Assembly (NCBI GenBank): GCA_016190375.1
Contig: JACPQR010000015.1
Coordinates: 1 to 64,000 of the forward strand
DNA: 64,000 nucleotides
Direction of reading: 5' to 3'
DNA from: Deltaproteobacteria bacterium
GTDB lineage: Bacteria > Myxococcota_A > Polyangia > JACPQR01
This document shows positions 28,982 through 38,514 of this stretch, one piece after another; the first letter of the stretch is position 1, and each line of letters starts with the position of its first letter. The position numbers and the translations under genes are program-made. The notes under the pieces are model-generated. The model was not told the DNA's origin and ran no database searches. It saw only the letters and a program-made list of their open reading frames with translations.

Positions 28982-29613
28982 TCAGTCACCCGCGTAACGG
29001 ACCAGCACCTCGACGTCGTCCTGGTAGGTGTCGCCGGCGGCGTCGGTCAGCTCCGCGCCCAGGACCCAGCGGTTGCCGTCGATCGAGAGGGGCTTCGTCG
29101 TGTTCAGGATGACGAGGTAGCCGAAGGCGGCCTTGTAGCCGTCACCTTCGTTCGCGAAGGCCGAGGCGGGGATCGCGACGCGCTCGGCGCCAGGGTACAG
29201 CCTGTCCTCGCAGTCGTCGACCGAGTGGAATCGGAACAGGACGTTCACGCCGGGCTCGAGCGACAGTCCGCGGACGAGTAAGCCGCCGAACACGTGGTAG
29301 CCGCCCTGCGGCCCGTGGATCAGCTCGACCGTGTCGTCGCCGGGCGTGATGCGCTCGAAGGAGAAGTGGCCCGAGCCCATCTCGAGCTCGCCGGGCAGGC
29401 AAGGATCGCCGACCAGGGCGCAGTCGACCGGCGTCGTGTCCGGCTCGGCGGGTGCGCCACAGCCTCCGTCGGCATCGCCGTCCGAGTCGGCGTCGGCGTC
29501 CGAGTCGGCGTCGCTGTCGGCGTCGCCGTCTGCAGGCGGGGACTCCTCGGAGCATGCGACGCCGCAGAGGAGCGCGAGCGCGATGGCTAGCCCCGGTCTG
29601 CCCGTCGCCGTCA

Positions 29614-29614
<1 letters not shown>
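28982..29614 (-). CDS. Small lipoprotein with Asp-rich linker
   Basis: 210 aa; the ATG at 29614 overlaps the stop of the kelch gene (TGATG). The signal peptide ends LLCGVAC (lipobox) and is followed by a [22 protein letters not shown] linker. The remaining 150 residues are predicted beta-rich with four cysteines and no known motif. It is translationally coupled to the kelch lipoprotein, so the two probably work as a pair on the cell surface. Confidence 0.8.
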
Positions 29615-30966
<1,352 letters not shown>

Positions 30967-31052
30967 GCGGGAACCGCCTTTCTGGGCCGAGACTACCACC
31001 GAAGCGGAGCGGTTTTTTGACGATCGGGGGCGTTCCCGCGTAGGGTCGGCGG

Positions 31053-32210
31053 ATGATGTTCGTCGTGCGCGCGTGGCGCAAGCTGCCGGTGGGATCCCGG
31101 CGACTCCTCTCGACTCTCTTCAAGCTGGCGCTGACCGCGGGCGCCTTCTACCTCCTGCTGGCGCACGAGGTCAGGGACCCGTCCGGCGCGTGGATCACCA
31201 CCTTCGAGGCCATCCGCCGCGAGCTCCCTTCGATCGACGTCGGCGTCTTCTGGCGCTTCTGCCTCCTGGCCGCGGCGATCAAGTTCGTCGGGATCTCCTG
31301 CTCGATCTGGCGGTGGCACACGCTGCTTCGGGGTCAGGGGATCCGTTTTCCGGTCTGGCACCTCGTCGGGACCTTCCTCATCGGGCGCTTCCTAGGGACC
31401 TTCCTTCCCTCCACGATCGGGCTCGACGGTTACAAGCTCTGGGACGCGGCGCGCTGGTCCAGGCGCGGAGTCGAGGCTGCCGCCGCGACGGCGGTCGAGA
31501 AGCCGCTGGGCCTCGTCGGAATCTTCCTGAGCTTCCTCGTGGCGGCGCCGTTCGGCGCGCACATCCTGGGCGCCAGGTCGTCGACCGTCCTCGCCATCAC
31601 CGTCCCGCTCGCCGTCCTCGTGATCGCCGTGATGCTCACCTTGCTCCTGTATCCCGCGGCCGTGCAGTGGGCCGTTGCACGGATTCCCAGCGGCCGCTCG
31701 GACCGGGCCAAGGGCATCCTCGTGCGCGTGTCGGACGCCGCCGCCGCCTACCGCGGCAAGGTCCGCATGCTGTTCCTGGTCCTGGCGCAGTCGTTCAGCG
31801 TCCACTTCACCACGGCCGCGATGTACTTCTGCACGGCGCTGGCCGTCGGCGCCGCCGGGACCGTCACGTTCTGGGAGTCGACGTTCGCGTCGACGGTCCA
31901 GATCTTCGCGACCGTCGTCTTCCCCCTGACCGTCGGCGGCGAGGGGATCCGCGAGATCGTCCACGCATACATGCTCGAGGCCCAGATGGGCGCCCAGAAG
32001 GCGGTGCTCGCGGCCGCCCTGGGCTTCTGGTCCGCGGAGGCGCTCACGCTCTTCGGTGGCTTCTTCTGGCTCGCGCGCCGTCGTGGCTACCGCCCGAAGT
32101 TCGTCGAGGTCGGCGGTGCCATGCTCGACCTCGACGAACGGCCGAGCGACCGAACCGACGGGCCTGGCGTGTCCGCGGCGAACGAGCGGGTGGTGTCGGT
32201 TCCGAGCTAG
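31053..32210 (+). CDS. UPF0104/LPG-synthase-TM-like membrane protein
   Basis: 385 aa with about eight predicted helices. Motifs GRFLGTFLPSTIGLDGYKLWDAARW and FPLTVGGEGIREIVHAYML fit the lysylphosphatidylglycerol synthase transmembrane / UPF0104 flippase-like family (also called AglD/MprF-TM). Members transport or flip lipids or lipid-linked sugars across the inner membrane. The C-terminal 40 residues are soluble and acidic. It is followed after 3 bases by the diadenylate cyclase gene, so the two form an operon. Confidence 0.85.
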   Translation: MMFVVRAWRKLPVGSRRLLSTLFKLALTAGAFYLLLAHEVRDPSGAWITTFEAIRRELPSIDVGVFWRFCLLAAAIKFVGISCSIWRWHTLLRGQGIRFPVWHLVGTFLIGRFLGTFLPSTIGLDGYKLWDAARWSRRGVEAAAATAVEKPLGLVGIFLSFLVAAPFGAHILGARSSTVLAITVPLAVLVIAVMLTLLLYPAAVQWAVARIPSGRSDRAKGILVRVSDAAAAYRGKVRMLFLVLAQSFSVHFTTAAMYFCTALAVGAAGTVTFWESTFASTVQIFATVVFPLTVGGEGIREIVHAYMLEAQMGAQKAVLAAALGFWSAEALTLFGGFFWLARRRGYRPKFVEVGGAMLDLDERPSDRTDGPGVSAANERVVSVPS

Positions 32211-32213
32211 GCG

Positions 32214-33644
32214 ATGGAGCTCCTCGCTCAGGCCGGCTGGCGGGACGCCCTCGACGTCGGGCTCCTCGCGCTGATGCTGAGCTGGCTGTACGGGAGGCTC
32301 CGGCAGAGCCGGGCGCTCGGGATCGCGATGGGCCTCGCGTTCGTCGCGATCGTGGCCCTCGCGGCGCGCGAGACGGGCCTTCTGCTCACGGGCTGGGTGC
32401 TGCAAGGAACCCTCGCGATCGTCGCGCTCGGCGCCGTCACGATCTTCGCGCCGGAGATCCGCGAGGCCCTCTTGCGCGCCAACCCGCTGCGTGCGCTCGT
32501 CGGGCGCGGGCGGGACTCGAGCCACGCGGGTCTCGAGCGCTTCGCGCGGGCCGCGTTCGCCCTCGGCTCGGAGCGCATCGGCGCGCTCGTCGTCTTCGAG
32601 CGCCGCGAGGCGGTCGCGAGCCACGCGCAGGCGGGCATCCGCCTGGACGCGGAGGCCTCCGAGGAGCTCCTGGTCAGCCTCTTCCAGAAGACCGCGCCCA
32701 CGCACGACGGCGCCGTCATAGTCAGGGCCGGCCGCGTCGAACGGGCGGGCGCCGTGCTTCCGCTGTCCGAGCGAGCCGATCTGCCGAGCGCCTACGGGAC
32801 GCGGCACCGCGCGGCGCTCGGTCTCTCCGAGCTCTGCGACGCCCTCGTCCTCGTCGTCTCGGAGGAGCGCGGCGCCGTCTCGCTGGTCTCGCGTGGTCGG
32901 CTGACGACGCTCTCGGGTCCTGCCGCCCTCGCGAGCCGGCTGCGCGCCGAGCTCTCGGGCGGCGGTGATGCCCTGCCCGGCGCCCGCGCGAGCCTCCTGT
33001 CGGGATGGCAGGCGCGGCTCGTGATCCTCGTCCTCGTCGCGCTGGTGTGGATGGGGATGCGGTCGGGCGGCGTCTCCAGCATGTCCGTGATGGTGCCGCT
33101 CGAGCTCGGCGACCTCCCCGACGGGACCGAGCTCGTCGAGTTCCAGCCCGAGCGCGTTCGCGTGCAGGTCAGCGGCGCCGAGCGCGTGATGGAGGGGCTG
33201 GACCTCACCCAGATCCGCGTGCGAGCGGATGTCGGAGATCTGCCGCCCGGCACCCATTCGCAGCCGATCCCGATCGCCGCGGCGGTCCTGCCCACGGGCG
33301 TCCGGGCCGACTCGATCGAGCCGTCGACGGTCCGCTTCCTCGTGGATCGGGTCGAGACGCGGGAGCTTCCGGTCGTCGTCGTGATCCGTCGCGACGGCAA
33401 GCGGTTCGCGTCGCGCCGGCTGAGCTCCGAGCCCGCGGTCGTGCGTGTCGTCGGCGCCCTCTCGCGCCTCGCCGGGCTCGAGGCGGTGTACACGGAGACG
33501 ATAGACGCGCCCGACCTCGCGCGCGGGACCGTGCGCGCCGCCCTCGAGCTGCCTGGCACGCTGCGCCTCGCCCCCGGCGAGCCCGAGCGGGTCACCGTGT
33601 CGGACCCGGCGCAGGGTGGCGAGCAGGCCCGGCTGGGACGCTGA
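32214..33644 (+). CDS. Membrane diadenylate cyclase (CdaA-like) fused to a YbbR/CdaR-like region
   Basis: 476 aa. The N-terminus has two or three membrane helices, then the DisA_N/DAC domain: HDGAVIV near residue 163 (DGA motif) and GTRHRAALG near 196 (RHR motif), the two hallmarks of cyclic di-AMP synthesis from two ATP. After the catalytic domain there is another membrane helix (LVILVLVALVWMGM, about 262-280) and then two YbbR-like repeats (MVPLELGDLPDGTELVEFQPERVRVQVSGAE... and RELPVVVVIRRDGKR...). In Firmicutes CdaA and the YbbR protein CdaR are separate neighbours; here they are one chain, so the regulatory domain would sit outside the membrane. Confidence 0.88.
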   Translation: MELLAQAGWRDALDVGLLALMLSWLYGRLRQSRALGIAMGLAFVAIVALAARETGLLLTGWVLQGTLAIVALGAVTIFAPEIREALLRANPLRALVGRGRDSSHAGLERFARAAFALGSERIGALVVFERREAVASHAQAGIRLDAEASEELLVSLFQKTAPTHDGAVIVRAGRVERAGAVLPLSERADLPSAYGTRHRAALGLSELCDALVLVVSEERGAVSLVSRGRLTTLSGPAALASRLRAELSGGGDALPGARASLLSGWQARLVILVLVALVWMGMRSGGVSSMSVMVPLELGDLPDGTELVEFQPERVRVQVSGAERVMEGLDLTQIRVRADVGDLPPGTHSQPIPIAAAVLPTGVRADSIEPSTVRFLVDRVETRELPVVVVIRRDGKRFASRRLSSEPAVVRVVGALSRLAGLEAVYTETIDAPDLARGTVRAALELPGTLRLAPGEPERVTVSDPAQGGEQARLGR

Positions 33645-33717
33645 GCCGAGACCGCCAGACCTCGGTTGCCGTTCACACTCGGCCCGAGTGGCCGTAGGAT
33701 CACTCGGGGTTCCGAGT

Positions 33718-33733
33718 CGGCATGATGCGTGCT
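33718..33733 (+). promoter_or_regulatory. Candidate sigma-54 promoter before the lipoprotein at 33764
   Basis: CGGCATGATGCGTGCT: GG and GC are 10 bases apart, keeping GGCA and TGC. A start near 33744 would leave a 20-base leader containing a good Shine-Dalgarno (AGGAGGG). Confidence 0.45.
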
Positions 33734-33763
33734 GCTCGGAGCTGACCGAGACAGGAGGGAAAG

Positions 33764-34513
33764 ATGAAGAGCTTCTTCGGCATCGCGGTGACTTCGGCGC
33801 TGTTTCCCCTTGCGGTCGGGTGCCAGTCCGGCCCGACGGACGCGGACTACGACGATGTCGCTGCAAGCGTCGCGGCCCTGACGGCAAACGAGTCGGGCGG
33901 CGACGTGGGATCGATGGACGACAGCATCGCGGCGGCGCAGGGCGAGACGCCCGAGGGCCTCACGGCCAGCGGGAGCGGGTCGTTCCAGGGGGATCGACTG
34001 GGCCTCGAGTACGAGTACGCCGTGACGTGCCTCGACGAGGCCGGACAGACGATGGCGATCTGCGACTCGACCACGGACTCCGCGCGCCTGACGGTCGCCT
34101 GGAGCGGCGAGCTCACGCTGCCGCGCTACTCGGCCTCGGTCTCGCGAACCGGGGACTGGACCGTGACCGGTCTCGAGGACGAGACCGCTCAGTTCGACGG
34201 GGAGGGGACCTTCGATTTGCAGAGCGAGTTCCAGGCGCTGTTCACGGACGAGACGCGGACGGCCAACTTCTCGTGGGACGCCGAGTACGAGGCGATCCGA
34301 TTCCGCGTCGCCGACGGCATGCCGATCAGCGGCGAGGCGCGGTTCGCCGTTCACCTCGAGCGCACCAGGGAGCGGGGCGGCAGATCGGTCGACGCCGAGT
34401 TCGACATCGACGGCGTACTGACCATCGACGGCAACGGCGGCGCCACCCTCGTCCTCGACGGCAGCCGGAGCTACCACGTCGACCTCGCGACCGGCGCGGT
34501 CGAGCAAGAGTGA
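33764..34513 (+). CDS. Predicted lipoprotein of unknown function
   Basis: 249 aa; ATG with GGAGGG upstream. The signal peptide ends PLAVGC (lipobox). The mature protein starts with an acidic/Ala-rich linker and then a beta-strand-rich domain (FQGDRLGLEYEYAVTCLD..., SWDAEYEAIRFRVADG..., FDIDGVLTIDGNGGATLVLDGS) that could be a beta-barrel or beta-sandwich. No recognised family. It stands alone between the diadenylate cyclase gene and a convergent toxin-antitoxin pair, with its own candidate sigma-54 promoter. Confidence 0.75.
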   Translation: MKSFFGIAVTSALFPLAVGCQSGPTDADYDDVAASVAALTANESGGDVGSMDDSIAAAQGETPEGLTASGSGSFQGDRLGLEYEYAVTCLDEAGQTMAICDSTTDSARLTVAWSGELTLPRYSASVSRTGDWTVTGLEDETAQFDGEGTFDLQSEFQALFTDETRTANFSWDAEYEAIRFRVADGMPISGEARFAVHLERTRERGGRSVDAEFDIDGVLTIDGNGGATLVLDGSRSYHVDLATGAVEQE

Positions 34514-34525
34514 GCGGCCGGCGGA

Positions 34526-34906
34526 TCAGATCGACAGCACGCGCACAGAGGGGAAGAAAGTGCGGAGCCTCTCGAGGTCCCCGAGGTCGCCGGTGTAGAC
34601 GACATCGCCCCGCAGGGCGGCGCTGGCCATCACGAAGGCATCGATCGTCGTCGCGGCCTTCACTTCGGCAAGGGCTTCGCCCGCGAGGCGGGCGATGGGC
34701 TCGGTGAGCGGCTCGACACGCACGGACAGACAGATCGCCTCTCGCACGTCGGATCGCCCCCTCCACCACTCGCCCACTACCGGGGCGGGGACCGTGATCG
34801 TCGTTCTCCGTTCGTGAGCGCGCCGGTAGACCTCCCACGCGCGCTGCCTTCGGCGCTCGAGCGCAACGAGCACCCCCGTGTCGAAGGTCACACCCTGGGC
34901 GCTCAC
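34526..34906 (-). CDS. PIN-domain toxin (VapC-like)
   Basis: 126 aa from a GTG that overlaps the antitoxin stop by 4 bases (GTGA). The PIN-domain acidic residues are in place: Asp in TFDTGVLVAL (residue about 9), Glu in VVGEWW, Asp in TTIDAFVMA and Asp in VYTGDLGDLERL. This is a predicted Mg-dependent endoribonuclease. Gene order antitoxin-toxin with overlap is typical of vapBC operons. The natural target RNA cannot be read. Confidence 0.9.
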   Translation of the reverse strand: MSAQGVTFDTGVLVALERRRQRAWEVYRRAHERRTTITVPAPVVGEWWRGRSDVREAICLSVRVEPLTEPIARLAGEALAEVKAATTIDAFVMASAALRGDVVYTGDLGDLERLRTFFPSVRVLSI

Positions 34907-35196
34907 GCCGCCGTCTTTCGCCCGTTCTTCCTGCGGGCCAGCGCCCAGCCCTCCTCGAGCTCTCGATCGATCTCATTGCGAGCACCGTCGGACGGCTCCG
35001 GGCCTCCATACCAGCGCCATGCTCGCTCGAAGGCCGCTTGCCGAATGGCGGCTTCGGTCATCTCGGTGATCAGCGCCGACACGTTGCCCTGGTGCCGCTC
35101 CCGCGCGAGCTCTTTCAGCTTGCGCTTGGTCTCCATGTCGAGCGAGACGCCGATGGTCTCGGTGGCGCCCGCCCGTCGCTTCCTCTTCGGTGTCAT
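34903..35196 (-). CDS. Ribbon-helix-helix antitoxin-like protein (VapB partner)
   Basis: 97 aa from ATG 35196. The N-terminal half (TETIGVSLDMETKRKLKELARERHQGNVSALITEMTEAA) fits a ribbon-helix-helix DNA-binding domain; the C-terminal half, rich in charged residues and containing WRWYGGPEPS, would bind the toxin. Located directly upstream of the PIN gene with a 4-base overlap. It probably represses its own promoter, as known for such pairs. Confidence 0.83.
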   Translation of the reverse strand: MTPKRKRRAGATETIGVSLDMETKRKLKELARERHQGNVSALITEMTEAAIRQAAFERAWRWYGGPEPSDGARNEIDRELEEGWALARRKNGRKTAA

Positions 35197-35231
35197 GCCT
35201 CCGAGTGTAGCAGGATACTCGGGCGCCGCAT

Positions 35232-35804
35232 TCAGCGGACCGGGAACTCGGCCTTGAGGGCCAGCTTGATCTCGTCGTCGGTGCTTCCTTGCTGCATCAG
35301 GCTCTCTGCACGGAGAGCGATCGATTGACAGATCCCTCACGTGAAGCCGTGCATGTCCTTGAAGCAATCCTGGTTGGACTGATGCCCTTCGTGCTCGTCG
35401 CAACCGCAGGTGCAGAAGCCGCACTCGACGAGGTCGGGGCGCAGGTGGGCAAAGCGGTACGCGCGATAGGCCGCGTTGTCCTCCGCGCGCGCTTGAACGA
35501 ATGCGTCCTGGACCTCCTCCTGCGTCCACTGGTCGTCGGAGAACACGGGGTCGTCGGGGTCGATGACCTGGCGATCCGGAAATGCGGTGCCGAGGCACTC
35601 GACGGTGGGGGCGGAGTCGAGCGCGGCGTCGAGCGCCCCGCCCCCGTCGATGGCCGCGGCCGCATCCCGCAGGGCGGCCGAGTCGCGTTCGGGGCCCGAG
35701 TCTTTCGAGGGCTGGTCCGTCCCGCCTTCGCAGGCTCCCATCGCCCCAATGGTCAGCGCTGCCGCCAGCGCCCGTACCACTCGTCCGTTCCACGCGTTCC
35801 ACAT
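35232..35804 (-). CDS. Candidate selenoprotein: PCYCGC-type Cys-rich lipoprotein with in-frame UGA (Sec156)
   Basis: 190 aa if the TGA at 35337-35339 is read as selenocysteine; a conventional reading stops after 155. The ATG at 35804 begins a signal peptide with lipobox IGAMGAC (Cys25) and an acidic linker. The core has CGFCTCGC (128-135), GHQSNQDC (140-147) and HGFT-U-GIC (152-159). PCYCGC-motif lipoproteins, as I recall them, have a PCYCGC motif, a GHxSxxDC segment and then HGxxCGxC followed by an IA..A......G.s..EI helix. Here UGIC is followed by QSIALRAESLMQQGSTDDEI, which matches that pattern, with the UGA at the first Cys of CGxC. A hairpin at 35301-35318 fits a bacterial SECIS. Predicted extracytoplasmic redox or metal-binding protein. 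Confidence 0.75.
35301..35318 (-). promoter_or_regulatory. Putative bacterial SECIS hairpin
   Basis: On the mRNA, GCUCUC and GAGAGC form a 6-bp stem closing the hexaloop CGUGCA. The loop begins 24 bases after the UGA (35339-35337), and a G occupies the second loop position. Bacterial SECIS elements typically place the apical loop 16-37 bases downstream, with a G among the first two loop bases. The lower stem could extend by AUC/GAU around a 2-base bulge. Confidence 0.6.
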
Positions 35805-35888
35805 GCGCCGACCATTGCACAACTCGCCGTCGGCGCGCGATGACAGTTGACGCTGTCGACGCCGTCGACGCTCGAAGTGGGCTTCTTC

Positions 35889-35921
35889 GGGTCCGCGGCC
35901 GCCCCGGGCGGCCGCGGACCC
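35889..35921 (-). terminator. Perfect 15-bp inverted repeat (hairpin 1)
   Basis: 35889-35903 pairs with 35907-35921 without mismatch, around a 3-base centre. It lies downstream of the lipoprotein gene ending at 35984 and upstream of the selenoprotein candidate. No T-run follows, so termination would be U-independent. Confidence 0.5.
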
Positions 35922-35941
35922 GGGCACGCCATCGCACGCAG

Positions 35942-35973
35942 GCCTCGGGGCCGCCCCAAGGCGGCCCCGAGGC
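35942..35973 (-). terminator. Perfect 14-bp inverted repeat (hairpin 2)
   Basis: 35942-35955 pairs with 35960-35973 around the loop CCAA. It starts 11 bases past the stop of the minus-strand gene at 35984 and is the first of two stacked hairpins on that transcript. Confidence 0.55.
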
Positions 35974-35983
35974 ACCCGAGCCC

Positions 35984-37054
35984 TCAGAACGTCACGTCCG
36001 CGGCCCGCCGCGGCTCGAGCTTGCAGTGCTCGTGGCTGTGGCGGAGCACGCCAACTAGCTCCGCGAAATCGTCGCCGACGCCGGGGAACGGATCGATGAG
36101 GAACATGCGATCATCGACTCGGAGCTCGCCGTCTACCACGAGCTCGTTCGTGGGCTCCAGGTCGTCCAGGCCCGGGACCGGCGCTGCGTCGGTGACCGAC
36201 GCATCGACGATCCGCACGAGGACCGCTTCCAGCGCTTCGGCCTCGTCGCCGGAGAAGCCGTCCTCGTCGCCGATCGCGTCCGAGGTGGTCGACGTCGCCT
36301 CGGGCTCCTGGGCGCCCGTCACGATCGGCTCGCGCACGTATGACAGCTCCGCTTGCCCGTAGAACTCCATGTACTCGCCGGTGAGGGTGAGGACGTCGCC
36401 CTCGGAGGGGACGGTGATCCCGTCGGGGTTCGTGTCCGGCACGAAGGCGTAGATTCCCGAGTACGCGGGGTCGTTCGCGAACGCATCCTGCGCGTAGAAG
36501 CTCGTGCCTTCCACCGCCGTCACGAGCATGCCCTCGAGCCGCACGACAGTCCACTCGTCGACGAGGCCGCCTCTCACTTCCTGGATCGTCGAGTCCACGA
36601 CGCACACCTCGACGTCGAAGTTGCGGCTGCACCCGAAGTCCGCGCAGTCGGTCCAGCCGTTCCCGTCGTTGTCGAGCCCGTCGTCGCACCGAGCGTCGCT
36701 GCTCTCGGCGTCGGCGTCGGCGTCGGCGTCCGTGTCCGAGTCCGCGTCCGTATCCGAGTCCGTATCCGAGTCCGTGTCCGTATCCGAATCCGTGTCCGAA
36801 TCCGTGTCCGAGTCCGTGTCCGAGTCCGAATCCGTGTCCGAGTCCGTGTCCGAGTCCGAGTCCGAATCCGTGTCCGAGTCCGAGTCCGCATCCGTGTCCG
36901 CATCCGAGTCGGTATCGGAGTCCGCGTCGGCATCGCCGTCGGCGTCGGAGTCCGCGTCGGAGTCCGCGTCGTCGTCGCCGACCCTGCTGCCGGAGCGGGC
37001 GCAACCGGCGACGAAGACGGGGGCGAGAAGCAGGAGCAGAAGCGATCGGTTCAT
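35984..37054 (-). CDS. Lipoprotein with long Asp/Ser/Thr linker and OB-like domain
   Basis: 356 aa. The ATG at 37054 overlaps the stop of the M20 peptidase (TGATG). The signal peptide ends PVFVAGC. The linker is the longest in the window, about 90 residues of Asp alternating with Ser, Thr and Ala (DNA about 36704-36980). Then [20 protein letters not shown], a metal-binding-like motif, and a C-terminal domain ([31 protein letters not shown]... through [16 protein letters not shown]) resembling the OB-fold region found next to endonuclease/exonuclease/phosphatase domains, but without that enzyme. It may bind nucleic acid or another polymer. Confidence 0.82.
   Translation of the reverse strand: MNRSLLLLLLAPVFVAGCARSGSRVGDDDADSDADSDADGDADADSDTDSDADTDADSDSDTDSDSDSDTDSDTDSDSDTDSDTDSDTDSDTDTDSDTDSDTDADSDTDADADADAESSDARCDDGLDNDGNGWTDCADFGCSRNFDVEVCVVDSTIQEVRGGLVDEWTVVRLEGMLVTAVEGTSFYAQDAFANDPAYSGIYAFVPDTNPDGITVPSEGDVLTLTGEYMEFYGQAELSYVREPIVTGAQEPEATSTTSDAIGDEDGFSGDEAEALEAVLVRIVDASVTDAAPVPGLDDLEPTNELVVDGELRVDDRMFLIDPFPGVGDDFAELVGVLRHSHEHCKLEPRRAADVTF
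36704..36980 (-). repeat. Low-complexity hexamer tract encoding the Asp/Ser/Thr linker
   Basis: Repeats of GTCCGA/GTCGGC-like hexamers without spacers. Read in other frames and on the other strand they give Val-Arg and Ser-Glu repeats, which are artefacts. Confidence 0.85.
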
Positions 37055-38427
37055 CACAGCCTCGCGATCCTGTCGAAGTAGTGCAGGAAGGCCAGGATCC
37101 CGCGCGAGGCCTGGCCCCAGTCGAAGAACTCGTTGGGCGCGTGGTAGCCGTGCTCGGGCAGGCTCAGCCCCATGAGCACGACCGGGCAGCGAAGGTGGCG
37201 CTGCATCGTGACGACCGCGCCGATGCTGCCTCCCTCCCTGACGAGGGCCGGTTCCGCGCCGTGCGCCGCCGCGAGCGCCTCGCGCGCGGCCTTCTGGTAT
37301 TCGTCGTCCGGGTCCGCGGTGTAGGGCTCGAGGCCCGGCAGCGCGACCACCTCGGCGTCGGGCACCAGGCCGTGGACGTGCCTTGCCAGGAGCTCCTGGA
37401 TCTTCGCCGGCGCCTGGTCCGGGACGAGCCTCATGCTCACCTTCGCCTCGGCGCGCGGCGGGATCGCGGTCTTGAGGCCCTCGCCCTGGTAGCCGCCCCG
37501 GATCCCGTGCACCTCGAACGTCGGACGCCCCCAGATCCGCTGGGTGATCTCCCGCACTTCCGTCGATCGCAGGCTCTTCAGACCGAGCGCCCGCTGGAAC
37601 GCGTCGACCTGGAAACCGCTCGACAGCCAGCTCTCGCACTCCGCCTGGCTCGGGGCCCGGACGTCGTCGTAGAAGCCGGGGATCTTCACCGTGCCGGTCG
37701 GCGCGTCCACGCACCCGGCGACGACCGCGCACAGCTCGGTGATGGGGTTGCGCGCTGCGCCGCCCGCCACGCCCGAGTGCGCGTCCTTCGTCGCGGTCTC
37801 GAGCCGAATCAGCGCGGGCGCGAGCCCGCGGAGCCCGAGCGAAAGGGCCGGCCGCTCCCGGGAGATCCAGATCGTGTCCGAGACGAGGACGCTCTCCGTC
37901 GGTGCAGGCCCGGAGGGCGACGAGAAGACGCGCTCGAACCCCGGGCTGCCGATCTCCTCCTCCGTCTCCCAGAGGAACTGCACGTTCAAGGGGATCGCCA
38001 GCTCCCGTGCGATCCTGGCCGCCCACAGGGCCGAGACAGCCGGCCCCTTGTCGTCCGTCGCTCCGCGGCCGTAGTAGCGGTCGCCCTCGATGGCGAGCTT
38101 CCACGGATCGCGCTGCCAGCCCTCGGCCTCCCGGTCCGCGGGCTGTACGTCCAGGTGGTTGTAGATGGTCACGGTCGGCGCGTCGGCCCCATGCCGCAGC
38201 GTCCCGATCACGGTCGGTCCGCCTCCTGTCGGGACGATCCGTGCGTCCGAGGCCCCGCTCTCGCCGAGGAGCGCGGCGGCTTTTTCCGCGCATTTTCTGA
38301 CGTCGGCCGCGTGCGCCGCGGGCTGGGTGCTGACCGAAGGGATCTCGACCAGCGCGCGGAGCTCCTCCTCGAAGCTCGGCCGGCTCGCGGCGATCCTGCT
38401 GCGAAGGGCCTCGGCAGTCGGGATCAT
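37054..38427 (-). CDS. M20-family metallopeptidase (dipeptidase-like)
   Basis: 457 aa from ATG 38427. Zinc ligands of the M20 family are clear: His in [10 protein letters not shown] (about residue 90), bridging Asp in [11 protein letters not shown], catalytic and metal Glu in [10 protein letters not shown], and a distal His in [13 protein letters not shown]. The two-domain layout with a central dimerisation domain matches M20 dipeptidases and related cytosolic exopeptidases. The substrate is unknown. The gene is translationally coupled to the downstream lipoprotein gene. Confidence 0.93.
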   Translation of the reverse strand: MIPTAEALRSRIAASRPSFEEELRALVEIPSVSTQPAAHAADVRKCAEKAAALLGESGASDARIVPTGGGPTVIGTLRHGADAPTVTIYNHLDVQPADREAEGWQRDPWKLAIEGDRYYGRGATDDKGPAVSALWAARIARELAIPLNVQFLWETEEEIGSPGFERVFSSPSGPAPTESVLVSDTIWISRERPALSLGLRGLAPALIRLETATKDAHSGVAGGAARNPITELCAVVAGCVDAPTGTVKIPGFYDDVRAPSQAECESWLSSGFQVDAFQRALGLKSLRSTEVREITQRIWGRPTFEVHGIRGGYQGEGLKTAIPPRAEAKVSMRLVPDQAPAKIQELLARHVHGLVPDAEVVALPGLEPYTADPDDEYQKAAREALAAAHGAEPALVREGGSIGAVVTMQRHLRCPVVLMGLSLPEHGYHAPNEFFDWGQASRGILAFLHYFDRIARL

Positions 38428-38514
38428 CGCGGGCGTTCTAACACAAAGTCCGAGCTTCCGATTGCGGGGAGACCCCCGCCTCCCGTACCATTCCGGAGGG
38501 GGCATCTCGATGAG

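Noticed and set aside
36353..37081. Plus-strand ORF of Val-Arg repeats opposite the OB-like lipoprotein.
   Set aside because: Antisense of the Asp/Ser linker; no independent features.
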